Origin: Streptomyces sp. NBC_00448
Lineage (GTDB): Bacteria; Actinomycetota; Actinomycetes; Streptomycetales; Streptomycetaceae
DNA length: 64,000 nt
Direction of reading: 5' to 3'
NCBI RefSeq assembly: GCF_036014115.1
Contig: NZ_CP107913.1
Span: forward strand, 8,115,501 to 8,179,500
Below the pieces are notes generated by a model. The model was not told the origin of the DNA and did not search any database. It worked only from the letters and a program-made list of their open reading frames with translations. This document shows positions 40,729 through 50,126 of this stretch, in pieces; positions within the stretch are counted from its first letter, which is position 1, and every line of letters begins with the position of its first letter. The position numbers and the translations under genes are program-made.

Positions 40729-42594
40729 GTGACGCGGGTTGAACCGTTCAGCATCGGTTTGGTGGGGGCGGGACCGAGAGGTCTGATCGCTCTGCAACGG
40801 CTGTGCTCGGGCGTCGCCGCGTCCGCGTCCGACCGGCCGGTCCACCTCCATGTGATCGACCCGTACGAGCCGGGCGCGGGGCGGGTGTGGCGGCGCGACC
40901 AGAGCAGGTCGCTGCTGATGAACAGCCCCTGCGAACGCGTGACGGTGTTCCGCGAATCCCCCCTGCCGGGCGAGCGTGCCGCACGGCCCACCGCGGGGCC
41001 GACGCTGTGGAACTGGGCCCGCGCCGTGGCCGACGGCAGCATTCCCGCCGACCCTCAGGCGGAGGCGGAGGCCCGCTCGCTGACCCCCGCGGCCTGCACC
41101 ACCCGCGCCTTCCACGGCAGTTACCTCCGCTGGGCCTTCGACCACGTACGCCGCAGCGCACCCGCACGGGTGCAGATCTTCGACCACCGCGCCACCGCCC
41201 GCGCGCTGGACGACGCCCCGAACGGCTGCCAGGCGATCCGGCTCGCCGCGGCCGACGGCCGGGAGTTGACGCTGACCGTGGACGCGGTCGTCCTCGCCCA
41301 GGGCCACGTCGACATGCTCCCCGACGCCGGCGAGGACTGGTTCGCCGGCTGGGCCCGGGCCCGGGGTCTGGTCCACGTACCCGCGTCGAATCCGGCCGAC
41401 GTGAACCTTGACGGCATCGCCGCCGGCGAACCGGTCCTGATCCGTGGCCTCGGCCTCAACTTCTTCGACTACGTGGCGATGCTGACCACGGGACGCGGCG
41501 GCCGCTACGAGCGCGCGGCGAGCGGACGGCTTCGCTACCTGGCCTCCGGGCGCGAGCCCGTGCTGTTCGCGGGGTCGGGCCGCGGTGTCCCGCAGCCCTC
41601 CTCGTCGGCCTCCGAGCCGCCCTCCGAGCCGCTCTGCGCGCCGGGCGTCGACCTCGCCGCCCGCCTGCGGGAGAGCGCGGGCAGCGGCCCGATCGACTTC
41701 CGCCGCCACATCTGGCCGCTGGCCCTGCACGAGATCGGACGGCTGCGCAACGCCCCGGCGGCCCCCGTGCCGGTCGACGACACCTCCGCCTCCCAGCGCG
41801 ACGTCGACGCGCTGGTCCAGCCGGCCTCGGGGCTGACCTTCCGGAGCCCCGGCGAATACCGCGAGTGGGCCGCCCGGTTGATGCATACGGACCTGCGGCC
41901 CGAGGGCGCGCGCCCCGAGGCGGTCGGCCGCGCGCTGAGCGCGGTGCGGCGGCAGGTCCGCGACCTCGCGCGCGAGGGCCGCATCAGCGGCAGGTCCTTC
42001 CGCGACCACGTCCTGGGGACCTTCGCCTCCCTGGACAACGTGGGCGCGGAGGGCCCGCAGACCGCCTGGCTGGAGGAGCTGTCGGCCCTGATGGACAGCG
42101 CTGTCGTCTGCCTGGTCGGCCCGCACATGCTGATCGAGGCCGACGAGGACGCCGGGCGGTTCGCCGCGTACTCACCGGCGGTGAGCGGCAGCCGGGTCGT
42201 CGCGCGCTGCCTGATCGAGGCCCACCTGCCGGCGCCCGACATCCGCCGCACCAGCGACCCGCTGCTGCGCCATCTCGCCGCTACCGGCCAGATCCGCCAG
42301 CGCTCCCTCCCGGACGGCCGGGGGGACTACGCCACCGGAGCGCTCGACGTCGACACCGCGACGGTGGCGGTCGTCCGTGCCGACGGGACGCCCCACCCGC
42401 GGCGCTTCGGCTACGGCCCGCCGACCGAACTCGTGCCCTGGGTCACCTCCCTCGACGTGTCGGGCATTGTCGGGGAGGCGTTCCGGGACGCCGATCGCAT
42501 CGCCGCGGGGTGCCTGCGCCTCATGGATACGGCCGACCGCTCCCTCGACCCGGTGGCCTGCTCGGCGCGCTATTCCGTTCCGCAGTCACCGTGA
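40729..42594 (+). CDS. FAD/NAD(P)-binding protein (NAD_binding_9 type)
   Basis: The 621-residue protein starts IGLVGAGPRGLIALQRL, a GxGxxG dinucleotide fold, followed by HVIDPYEPGAGRVWR and later GHVDMLPDA. This layout fits the large FAD/NAD(P)-binding family (PF13454-like) that includes probable N-hydroxylating or other monooxygenase-like proteins in natural-product clusters. The reaction is not clear. AAGGAG at 40718-40723 supports the GTG at 40729. It lies between the methyltransferase and a lone SDR and may belong to the second cluster. Confidence 0.78.
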   Translation: MTRVEPFSIGLVGAGPRGLIALQRLCSGVAASASDRPVHLHVIDPYEPGAGRVWRRDQSRSLLMNSPCERVTVFRESPLPGERAARPTAGPTLWNWARAVADGSIPADPQAEAEARSLTPAACTTRAFHGSYLRWAFDHVRRSAPARVQIFDHRATARALDDAPNGCQAIRLAAADGRELTLTVDAVVLAQGHVDMLPDAGEDWFAGWARARGLVHVPASNPADVNLDGIAAGEPVLIRGLGLNFFDYVAMLTTGRGGRYERAASGRLRYLASGREPVLFAGSGRGVPQPSSSASEPPSEPLCAPGVDLAARLRESAGSGPIDFRRHIWPLALHEIGRLRNAPAAPVPVDDTSASQRDVDALVQPASGLTFRSPGEYREWAARLMHTDLRPEGARPEAVGRALSAVRRQVRDLAREGRISGRSFRDHVLGTFASLDNVGAEGPQTAWLEELSALMDSAVVCLVGPHMLIEADEDAGRFAAYSPAVSGSRVVARCLIEAHLPAPDIRRTSDPLLRHLAATGQIRQRSLPDGRGDYATGALDVDTATVAVVRADGTPHPRRFGYGPPTELVPWVTSLDVSGIVGEAFRDADRIAAGCLRLMDTADRSLDPVACSARYSVPQSP

Positions 42595-42798
42595 CCAGGA
42601 AATCGAACAGCTCGCCGACTCGAACAGCCGACCAGCCGGCAAAGGCGAGACGGCGCCGATCCGGGCCATCCAGCGGTGGCACGCGCCGTCTTGGATCGTC
42701 GGATAGAGTCAGGGCCGGGCCTGCGGTGGTGAGCAGAAGGAAATACCAGCGCTCCTCGCGTCTGAACACAGCGGAGTCAGTGGAGCCGGCGGAGTCAT

Positions 42799-43560
42799 AT
42801 GGACCTGGGAATTGACGGCAAAGTCTTCCTGATCACCGGTGGGACCAAGGGACTTGGCCTCGCCGCCGCCCATGCCCTCGTCGGTGAGGGCGCTCGGGTG
42901 GTGGTCTCCTCACGCGGTCAGACCGCGGTCGACGAGGCCGCGGCGGCGTTGGGCGGCCCGGAGAACGTCCTGGGCCTGGCCGCTGACAACGCGGACGCCC
43001 TGGCGGCAGAGCGGATGGTGGCCTCCGCCCTGCGCCGCTTCGGCCGGTTGGACGGCGTGCTGATCAGTGTGGGCGGTCCGCCCACCGGCCCGATCACCAC
43101 GATCACCGATGAGCAGTGGCGGGATTCCTTCGAGTCGGTATTCCTCGGTGCGTTGCGCCTCGCCCGTGCCGCCGCACCCGTACTCCCGTTCGACGGATCG
43201 ATCGGATTCGTGCTGTCCTTGTCCGTGAAATCCCCCTGGCCGAACATAAGCATCTCCAACGGCTTGCGCCCAGGACTCGCTATGGCCGCCAAAACACTCG
43301 CCGACGAGCTGGGCCCGCGCGGCATCAGGGTCAACGGCTTCGTTGTCGGCTCGATCGCCACCGATCGGCTCAAAAGCCTGGAGTCGGCCAACGACGATCC
43401 GGAGCGGGCCCGCGCCGCACGGACCGCCGAAATCCCGCTGCGACGCTACGGCACACCTGAGGAGTTCGGCCGCCTGGCCGCCGTCATCCTGTCGCCGGCG
43501 GCGTCCTACGTCACCGGCACCATGATCCACATCGATGGCGGCGCCCTGCGCACCCTGTGA
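42799..43560 (+). CDS. SDR-fold protein lacking the usual Tyr-Lys catalytic pair
   Basis: The 253-residue protein has a normal cofactor site (LITGGTKGLGLAAAHALVGE) and C-terminal SDR motif (YVTGTMIHIDGGALRTL). VLISVGGP replaces NNAG, and the catalytic region reads LSLSVKSPWPNISISNGLRP, where Ser and Arg stand at the expected Tyr and Lys positions. Such SDRs of the 3-oxoacyl-reductase-like branch exist and may act as dehydratases, isomerases or inactive partners. It stands alone between the FAD protein and the convergent NRPS-like operon; 204 bp on its left and 203 bp on its right hold nothing else. Confidence 0.8.
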   Translation: MDLGIDGKVFLITGGTKGLGLAAAHALVGEGARVVVSSRGQTAVDEAAAALGGPENVLGLAADNADALAAERMVASALRRFGRLDGVLISVGGPPTGPITTITDEQWRDSFESVFLGALRLARAAAPVLPFDGSIGFVLSLSVKSPWPNISISNGLRPGLAMAAKTLADELGPRGIRVNGFVVGSIATDRLKSLESANDDPERARAARTAEIPLRRYGTPEEFGRLAAVILSPAASYVTGTMIHIDGGALRTL

Positions 43561-43763
43561 CCTACGCTCGTCGGAAGGGGCTTGGGCGTTCGTCGCCCGG
43601 CCTGCGAGGAGTGGGGACGACTCCTGGCACGGGGACGCGCACCAAGTGGGGTGCGGGCCTGTCCGGGGCGTACGCACCGCGATGCCGGGTCCCGCGAGTT
43701 CCCCGGCGGACTGTCGCGGCTGCCGGAGGTCCGGCGCGGGAGCCGCCCCGCGGGTCGGCGGGC

Positions 43764-44486
43764 TCAGCGTGCCGCGGTGAGCCGGTCGATGAACGGCTGG
43801 ATGTGGCGCAGCAGTTGTCCGTGGTGGGGTGGGGTGAAGACGTCGAAGTGGCCGCAGTCCAGGTCCCGGACGGTGAGGCGGGTGGCGAGCGAGCGCCAGC
43901 GGGCGATCTGCGCCTCGCGGTCGGGGCTCGCGCAGGCGAGCAGGAGTGTGGGGGTGTCGCTGGGCTGCCGGACGCGATGGGCCCGTGCGGCGGTGAGATG
44001 GGCGGCGGCGGTGGAGCGCAGCAGCGCCGGCTCGAAGCCCGAGGAGAGTCCGCCGGCGGAGTGTTCGATGCTGTCGAGCGGATGGGAGCGCAGCAGCGCG
44101 TTGTCCGGTTCCAGTTCGGGGTGGCTGTCGATCATGACGACGGCGGGCGGCGGCGTACCCCCTGCGGTCCCTGCGGCCGCGGCCTCCGCGGCCAACTCCC
44201 AGGCGAGGATGCCGCCCAGCGACCAGCCGGCGAGCAGGGCGGGCGGTCGGGGAAGCGCGTCGAGGAGTTCCCGGTAGGCGGCCGTCATCCGTGGGACGCT
44301 CCGCTCCGGGCGCTCGCCGGGCAGCAGCCCCGCGGCGCGGATGCCGTAGACCGTGCCGTGCCGGGCCAGTCGCCGGGCCAGGCGGAGGTACTGGCCGAGC
44401 CCGCCGCCGGCGGGGTGGATCAGTACGCTGTCCAGCGGGCCGCTGCGCCGGCCCAGGGTCATGAGCAGCCCGGGTTCTTCGCTCAT
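43764..44486 (-). CDS. thioesterase (alpha/beta hydrolase, NRPS/PKS type)
   Basis: The 240-residue protein starts LIHPAGGGLGQYLRLARRLA and has the nucleophile Ser in LLAGWSLGGILAWEL, an Asp in MIDSHPE, and His in DCGHFDVF. This is the thioesterase-domain family of NRPS and PKS systems as a free protein. It is the last gene of the minus-strand operon and could release the product from a carrier protein or edit misloaded carriers. Its ATG overlaps the EamA stop (ATGA). Confidence 0.87.
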   Translation of the reverse strand: MSEEPGLLMTLGRRSGPLDSVLIHPAGGGLGQYLRLARRLARHGTVYGIRAAGLLPGERPERSVPRMTAAYRELLDALPRPPALLAGWSLGGILAWELAAEAAAAGTAGGTPPPAVVMIDSHPELEPDNALLRSHPLDSIEHSAGGLSSGFEPALLRSTAAAHLTAARAHRVRQPSDTPTLLLACASPDREAQIARWRSLATRLTVRDLDCGHFDVFTPPHHGQLLRHIQPFIDRLTAAR

Positions 44487-45439
44487 CGGCCGGCCCGTTG
44501 GGTGACGGCGATGCACACCAGCACCGCGACCGCGGCGACGGCCGCGATCACCGGCGGGCGCTCGCCGAGCATCGGAACCGACCAGATCAGGGTGAGCAGC
44601 GGCTGGGACAGCAGGATCTGGCTGGCCCGGGTGATGCCGATGGCCGCGATCCCGCGGTACCAGACCAGCGGGCCGAGGAACTGCGCCCCGGCGCCCAGCC
44701 AGATCAGGCCGATCAGCGAGCGCGCGGTGGGGTGCGGATGGTCGACGAGCAGGGCGGCCACCGAGCCGGCGGCGGTGAGCGGCAGGCAGATCACCAGGGC
44801 CCAGGCGATCACCTGCCAGCCCGGCATGGCCCGGGCCAGCAGCCCGCCCTCGGTGTATGCCGCCGCGGCGACCAGCAGTGACGCGAACAGGTACAGGTCC
44901 GCCGCCGAGAACGTCCCGCCGCCCTGCTGGAACGCGAACCCGACGACCACCGCCGCCCCGGTCAGCGCGGCGGCCCAGAACACCGGCGGCGGCCTGACCC
45001 CGGTCCGCGCGGTGCCGTAGACGGCCGTGGTCAGCGGCAGGAGTCCGGCGATCACCGCGGCGTGGGTGGAGGTGGTGGTCTGCAGCGCCAGCGTGGTCAT
45101 CAGCGGGTATCCGACGATCAACCCGCCCGCCACGGTGGCCAGTCCGGCCCAGTGCGCGCGCCGGGGGAGGGGGACCCGCCGGGCCAGCAGGCAGCCGCCC
45201 GCGATCAGCGCGGCCAGTACGGCGCGCACGGTGGTCACCGTCCACGGGCCCATGCCCTCCAGGGCCCAGGCGGTGGCCGGGAAGGTGAGCGAGAAGACCA
45301 CCACGCCCGCCACGGCCGACACGCTCCCCGGCACTCTCGCTCGATCGGCGCCCTCCGCCACGTCCGCCGGTGCGGCGGCTCGCCGGGTGGTCGCGCCGGG
45401 CTCCACGTCCATGGCGGGGCCTTTCCTCATCGCGCTCAT
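44483..45439 (-). CDS. EamA/DMT family transporter
   Basis: The 318-residue protein has a soluble first 35 residues, then ten hydrophobic segments in two homologous halves, with EamA features (WTVTTVRAVLAALIAGGCLL, then ALTGAAVVVGFAFQ and LGERPPVIAAVAAVAVLV). Drug/metabolite transporters of this type export amino acids and related compounds. It lies inside the operon (start overlapping the adenylating gene stop by TGATG) and is the probable exporter. Confidence 0.86.
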   Translation of the reverse strand: MSAMRKGPAMDVEPGATTRRAAAPADVAEGADRARVPGSVSAVAGVVVFSLTFPATAWALEGMGPWTVTTVRAVLAALIAGGCLLARRVPLPRRAHWAGLATVAGGLIVGYPLMTTLALQTTTSTHAAVIAGLLPLTTAVYGTARTGVRPPPVFWAAALTGAAVVVGFAFQQGGGTFSAADLYLFASLLVAAAAYTEGGLLARAMPGWQVIAWALVICLPLTAAGSVAALLVDHPHPTARSLIGLIWLGAGAQFLGPLVWYRGIAAIGITRASQILLSQPLLTLIWSVPMLGERPPVIAAVAAVAVLVCIAVTQRAGR

Positions 45440-47079
45440 CAGAGGTTCCGCGCCAGCGCCTCGCGTAGCGCCGTACGGTCGATCTTTCCGTTGGTGGTGT
45501 AGGGGAAGGAACGACGGACGCTGACGGCCACCGGCACCATATAGGCGGGCAACCGCTCCCGTAGCCCCGCCAGCAGGGTGTCCGGGTCGAGCCGGGCGCC
45601 GGACTGCGCGGTGCAGGCGGCAGCGAGCCGCTCCTGCCCGGCGGCGCCGTCGAGTGACAGCACGACCGCCTCGTTGACGCCCGGTACCGCGCGCAACGCC
45701 GCCTCGATCTCGCCGAGTTCGACGCGGTAGCCGCGGATCTTGATCTGGTGGTCGAGCCGGCCCAGGTGGACCAGCCCGTCCGGGCTCCGGCGCACCCGGT
45801 CCCCGGTGCGGTACCAGAGGTCGTCCGAGGGGGGATCGGCCCGCTCGACCACGGTGGTACGCCCCTGCTCCCGGCGCAGGAAGCGCCCGATGTTGTCCTG
45901 GGGGTCGAGATAGCCCGGGAAGCGCTGGACGCCTCGTACGCACAGCTCTCCCTCGTCGGCCTCGCGGCCGTCCTCGTCGACGACCAGGTGTTCCAGGCCG
46001 GGGTAGAGGGTGCCGATCGGTACGGCGCCGCCCGGCCCGGCGGCGGGCGTGCTGTCGGCGGGAGTGCCGGTGCCGGCGGCGGGAGTGCCGGTGCCGGCGG
46101 CGGGAGTGCCGGTGCCGGCGGCGGGAGTGCCGGCGACGCGCGCGCCCGGTGCGGGCATCCGGAACTCGGTGCAGCTGAGGGTGAGTTCGGTGGGGCCGTA
46201 GAGGTTCTCCAGCACGCTGCGCGGCGCGGCCCGCTGCCACGCGCTCGCCTGGGCGAGGGTGAGCGTCTCGCCGCAGAACAGGCTCCAACGCAGTGACGGC
46301 ATGCTGTCCGGGGCCAGCGCCCGCAGCCGCCGGGCGAAGGAGATGACCGAGGGCACCGAGAACCAGTGGGTCAGCCGCTCGCGGGCGACGAAGCGGGCGG
46401 GTGCCAGGACGTCGTCGGGGCCCGGCACCACCAGCGTCGCACCCGATCCCCAGGCCGCGAAGAGATCGAAGACCGAGAGGTCGAAGGTGAGCTCGAAGGT
46501 CTGCGACAGCCGTGCGCCGACGTCCAGTTGGTAGCGGTCGATGACATGGCTCAGATAGGCGTCGACGGAACGGTGCTGGATCGGGACGCCCTTGGGGGAG
46601 CCGGTCGATCCCGAGGTGAACAGGACGTAGCCGATGTCCCGCGGTCCCCGGCCGCCCGCCGGGAGGGCCGGCAACGCGCGCGCGGGCGGCAGGGAGTCGA
46701 GGTCGGGCGAGAGCAGTCGGGCGCCCAACTCGGCGGCGGCGTGGTCGGGTTGGGCGAGGACCAGATCGAGCCCGGCCGCCTTGGCGATGGCCGCGTTGCG
46801 GGCCGCCGGGAATGCCGGGTTGAGCGGCACCACGCTCGCGCCCAGCCGCTGGACGGCCAGATAGCCCGCGTAGGCGTGCGGGGTGCGGGAGGCCAGCAGC
46901 CCGATCCGCCGCAGCGGCCGGCCGGGGTCCGCCGCGTGCAGCGCTTCGGCCAACCGGCCTGCCAGGGAGTCGAGTTCGGCGTAACTCCAGGGCCGGCCGC
47001 CGACTTCCAGGGCCACCGCGGCGGGATGGAGGCGCGCGGTGTCGGCGAACCACCCGTACATGCCGCGCTGTTGGGTCAT
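45439..47079 (-). CDS. stand-alone amino-acid adenylating enzyme (A domain), second of the operon
   Basis: The 546-residue protein has the AMP-binding core motifs: YVLFTSGSTGSPKGVPI, the NLYGPTELTLS motif, WYRTGDRVRRSPDGLVHLGR, IKIRGYRVELGEIEAAL and the terminal catalytic Lys in TTNGKIDR. It activates an amino or other carboxylic acid and should load a carrier protein of the operon. A variable insertion of 7-residue repeats (GTPAAGT) lies at about residues 315-345 between core motifs. It overlaps both neighbours. Confidence 0.88.
   Translation of the reverse strand: MTQQRGMYGWFADTARLHPAAVALEVGGRPWSYAELDSLAGRLAEALHAADPGRPLRRIGLLASRTPHAYAGYLAVQRLGASVVPLNPAFPAARNAAIAKAAGLDLVLAQPDHAAAELGARLLSPDLDSLPPARALPALPAGGRGPRDIGYVLFTSGSTGSPKGVPIQHRSVDAYLSHVIDRYQLDVGARLSQTFELTFDLSVFDLFAAWGSGATLVVPGPDDVLAPARFVARERLTHWFSVPSVISFARRLRALAPDSMPSLRWSLFCGETLTLAQASAWQRAAPRSVLENLYGPTELTLSCTEFRMPAPGARVAGTPAAGTGTPAAGTGTPAAGTGTPADSTPAAGPGGAVPIGTLYPGLEHLVVDEDGREADEGELCVRGVQRFPGYLDPQDNIGRFLRREQGRTTVVERADPPSDDLWYRTGDRVRRSPDGLVHLGRLDHQIKIRGYRVELGEIEAALRAVPGVNEAVVLSLDGAAGQERLAAACTAQSGARLDPDTLLAGLRERLPAYMVPVAVSVRRSFPYTTNGKIDRTALREALARNL
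46060..46137. repeat. 21-bp tandem repeat inside the adenylating-enzyme gene
   Basis: Three exact copies of a 21-bp unit (gggagtgccggtgccggcgg plus c) at 46060-46122 are followed by a partial fourth. They encode in-frame GTPAAGT heptapeptides, so copy-number change would keep the frame open. Confidence 0.8.
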
Positions 47080-47792
47080 GGCTGCTGCTCCGCGGGCTCG
47101 ATGGGGAACGGGGCCGGTGCGCCGTAGGCGACGCTCAGGGGGAGGGAGGCCCGGTTGCGCAGCGACACCCAGGAGTAGCGGCCCCAACTGCCGGCCCGCG
47201 CCGCCGGGCGGACCCGGACCCGCCAGGGCCGCCCGGCGAAGCCGCTGCCCTCGGCCTTGACGCATGCCTCCTGGACCGTCCACAGCCAGGCGAACTCGGT
47301 GGTGCGGCGCTCGGCCGGCAGCCGGGCCCACTCCTCGGCGCGGCCCTGGGTACAGCGGCGCAGCAAAGCGGGCCGGACCGCCGCCGGGACGTGCTGGACG
47401 TCGACGCCGACCGCGCGGTCCAGTGCCGCGCAGACGGCGACGGCCCCCCGGTCGTGGCTGATGCTGATGCCGATCCGGGGACGGCCGGCCAGGGCGGGGC
47501 GGCCACCCGGCCGGTAGACGACGGGCGCGCCGGCGGCCTCCGGGTACCGCGCCCGGAGCAGGGCACGCAACAGCCCTCGGCCCGCGAGTAGTTCGGCGGT
47601 CCGCCACGGCGGAAGGCCCTCGGCCGCGGCCAGATCCTCCCGGGTCGGCGGGGCGTACGGCGCGGGCTCCTGGTGGCGGTCGAACCGCTCCTCGTCGTGG
47701 AAGGCGCCCCGCCTCTCGTGGAGGGCGACCCAGATGCCCGGGGCGGCTTCGAGCCGCAGGCCCGGCCCCGTGATCGGCGGCGGTACGGTCAT
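47076..47792 (-). CDS. 4'-phosphopantetheinyl transferase (Sfp type)
   Basis: The 238-residue protein has the PPTase motifs RIGISISHDRGAVAVC, AVGVDVQHV and TEFAWLWTVQEACVKAEGSGF; in the last the usual WxxKEAxxK has Gln in place of the first Lys. It transfers the phosphopantetheine arm from CoA to the Ser of carrier proteins, most likely the two at 50119 and 50406. Its ATG and stop overlap both neighbouring genes by four bases. Confidence 0.88.
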   Translation of the reverse strand: MTVPPPITGPGLRLEAAPGIWVALHERRGAFHDEERFDRHQEPAPYAPPTREDLAAAEGLPPWRTAELLAGRGLLRALLRARYPEAAGAPVVYRPGGRPALAGRPRIGISISHDRGAVAVCAALDRAVGVDVQHVPAAVRPALLRRCTQGRAEEWARLPAERRTTEFAWLWTVQEACVKAEGSGFAGRPWRVRVRPAARAGSWGRYSWVSLRNRASLPLSVAYGAPAPFPIEPAEQQP

Positions 47793-48928
47793 GGCGTCAG
47801 CCCGTCCAATACGGCGTCCAGACGCTCGGCGACGATGTCCAGGGTCACCTCGGTGGTGCCGCCGCCGATGCCGAAGATCGCCGCCTCGGTGCGCAGCGCC
47901 TGCGCCCCGCCCCGTGCGAAGCCGTCGGCGCCCTGCAACCGAGCGCACTCGGCGAGCACATGGTCCACCGTCGCCCCCGACGCGGCCTTGAGGAGGGCGG
48001 CCGCGGTGCCGTCCCGCTCGTCGGCGATCCGGTCCCGCAGCTGCATCCACAGGGCGTGCAGCCCGGCGACGCGGACCGCGCACTCGGCCAGGCGCTGGCG
48101 GACGCCGGACCGCCGGCGCAGCGCGGTGTCCTCGACGATGCGGCTGCCCAGCCGCCGGTCGGTGTCGGCGATGATCCTGCGGCACAGGTCGATCGCCCAG
48201 CCCGCGGAGGCCAGCCGCTCCACCGCGATGTGCTGGGCGAACGCCGCCATGCCGCGGCCCTGCCGCCCCACCAGGTGGTCATTCGTCAACCGGACGTCGG
48301 AGAAGCGGAGATGGCCGACCCCGGAGCCGGCGAAAACCTCGGTGTCCGCGGGCTCGGCCGTGACCCCCGGAGTGTCCAGGGGCACCAGGACCCAGGTGAA
48401 GTTGGTGAAGTGCCGCCCGGGCGACCGGCGGGCCAGGACCAGGGCGTCGCCGGCGGTGGTCGCCGAGGTCACCCAGCGCTTGGTGCCGTCGACCACCAGC
48501 CCGTCGGGCCGCGTGCGGACCGTGGTGGTGAGCGCCGCCAGGTCGGAGCCCGCGCCCTCGTCCGTGGCGGCCAGGGCGACCAGCCGCTCGCCGCGCAGCG
48601 CCGCTTCCAGGCACGCGGCGGTCGTCTTCGAGCGGGAGCCCGCGGCGAGCAGCGGCACCGCCGTCGCCAGGTGGACGCAGAGCGAGAGCACCGGGCCCAG
48701 CGCCCCCTCGGCGTCGGCGGCGGCCAGCAGCTCCCTGAGCACGAGCGGGTCGAGCCGGCCAGCTGCGGCGTGCGGGTAGAGCCGCCGGAACTGCCCGGCG
48801 TCCGCGAACTCCTTGAGGAGCCGGTGGACGCGGGCCGGGGGAACGGCGGTTGGGGGAAGGGTGGTTGGGGGATCGGGGGCCGGAGGCGCGGCGCCCGGGG
48901 GAACAGCGGCGGCGCGGTCGTCAGGCAA
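47789..48928 (-). CDS. acyl-CoA dehydrogenase family protein (second of the pair)
   Basis: The 379-residue flavoprotein-like sequence has ATDEGAGSDLAALTT and WVTSATTAGDALVLAR in the FAD-binding middle region, and IFGIGGGTTEVTLDIVAERL at the C-terminus, where TTE carries the catalytic Glu position. It may oxidise a carrier-bound acyl or aminoacyl chain at C2-C3. The TTG start at 48928 overlaps the previous stop by eight bases. The first 30 residues are Pro/Ala-rich and may be unstructured. Confidence 0.84.
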   Translation of the reverse strand: MPDDRAAAVPPGAAPPAPDPPTTLPPTAVPPARVHRLLKEFADAGQFRRLYPHAAAGRLDPLVLRELLAAADAEGALGPVLSLCVHLATAVPLLAAGSRSKTTAACLEAALRGERLVALAATDEGAGSDLAALTTTVRTRPDGLVVDGTKRWVTSATTAGDALVLARRSPGRHFTNFTWVLVPLDTPGVTAEPADTEVFAGSGVGHLRFSDVRLTNDHLVGRQGRGMAAFAQHIAVERLASAGWAIDLCRRIIADTDRRLGSRIVEDTALRRRSGVRQRLAECAVRVAGLHALWMQLRDRIADERDGTAAALLKAASGATVDHVLAECARLQGADGFARGGAQALRTEAAIFGIGGGTTEVTLDIVAERLDAVLDGLTP

Positions 48929-50126
48929 AGGACACCCCCGCGTCGAGCAGGGCGAGGACGCCGTCCGCCTGGTGGAGACGGTCGTTGCTGTAGTTGAGCG
49001 GTGCGGAGCGCAGATCGCGCAGCGCCTTCTCCAGGCGGGTCGGCGAGTTCCTGAGATAGCCGTGCCGCAGCCCGACGGCGTCGATCAGGTCCTCCACGGC
49101 GCGATGGCACTCCTCGGAGGCGGTCAGCTTGAGGCTGTTGATCAGCAACTGGTTGCGGGGCAGCGAGACATCGGTGCCGCCCTCTGCGGCGGCGGTGACC
49201 ACGGCGGCGGTGTGGCGGAGCAGCGCGTGGACGGTGTCCAGCCGCTGCCGGGCCCGGGAGAGCCGGCTCAGCAGCAGCTCCGACTCGAGTCGGCCGTCCT
49301 TGCCCCGGGCGGACTCCCGCAGCATCCGCAGCACCCGGGACAGCGCCCCCGCGGCCGTGCCGAGCCAGCAGGCCGACCAGCCCAGGTGCGCCAGCGGGCC
49401 GAGGGTCTGCAGCACCACCGCGCGGAACTCGCCGTGCTCGCCGACGACCTGGTGCCCCGGGATGCTGCCGGTCAGCCGCAGGGCCACGCTGTGGCTGGCC
49501 CGCATCCCGAGCGGGTCCCATTCCCCGGAGGCGGTGATCTCCAGCTGGTCGCGGCGGGCGAAGACCAGGGAGACCGCGTCGGCGGAGAGCGCCTCGGGGG
49601 CGCGCATGCTGATCAGGAAGCCGTCGGCGTACGCCCCGCCGGTCACGATCGGCGCGAACCGGTCGAGTTCCAGGTGCCCGGACCGCCCTTCGTCCGCGGA
49701 GAGTTGGGCGCCCGCGGTGAGCAGATGGCCGCCCTTGCCCGATTCCGTGGTCACCGACGCCAGGTACATCCGTCCGGCCGCGATCTCCGGCAGCAACTCC
49801 TCGGCGAGCGGCGGGGCGGCGTGGGTGACCACGCAGGCCACCTGCTGGCAGTGCATCGCGAAGATCAGAGCCGCGGACAGGTCGGTGCGGCCCAGCGCGA
49901 TGCTCACGTCCAGCAGTTCGTCCAGGGTGCCGCCCAGGCCGCCGTACTCGGTGGGGACCATCAGCCCGAGCAGCCCGCCGGCCCGCAGCTCATCGAGCAC
50001 CGCGACCGGGAACTCGGCCGCCGCGTCGGTCTGCTGGGCGTACTTCTCGGCCACCGCGCGGGCCTGATCGGTCTGCTGGGCGAAGCGACCGCCGGCCGCC
50101 GGGCGAGGACGCGCGGACTCAGACAT
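48921..50126 (-). CDS. acyl-CoA dehydrogenase family protein (first of the pair)
   Basis: The 401-residue protein has the ACAD N-terminal layout (LDELRAGGLLGLMVPTEYGG, LGRTDLSAALIFAMHCQQ), SVTTESGKGGHLLTAG, WDPLGMRASHSVALRL and a C-terminal RDLRSAPLNYSNDRL. It lacks the GGTxE glutamate seen in its partner. Two linked, unequal ACAD proteins often form a heteromer in which only one subunit has the full active site. It overlaps the carrier protein stop by eight bases. Confidence 0.84.
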   Translation of the reverse strand: MSESARPRPAAGGRFAQQTDQARAVAEKYAQQTDAAAEFPVAVLDELRAGGLLGLMVPTEYGGLGGTLDELLDVSIALGRTDLSAALIFAMHCQQVACVVTHAAPPLAEELLPEIAAGRMYLASVTTESGKGGHLLTAGAQLSADEGRSGHLELDRFAPIVTGGAYADGFLISMRAPEALSADAVSLVFARRDQLEITASGEWDPLGMRASHSVALRLTGSIPGHQVVGEHGEFRAVVLQTLGPLAHLGWSACWLGTAAGALSRVLRMLRESARGKDGRLESELLLSRLSRARQRLDTVHALLRHTAAVVTAAAEGGTDVSLPRNQLLINSLKLTASEECHRAVEDLIDAVGLRHGYLRNSPTRLEKALRDLRSAPLNYSNDRLHQADGVLALLDAGVSFA

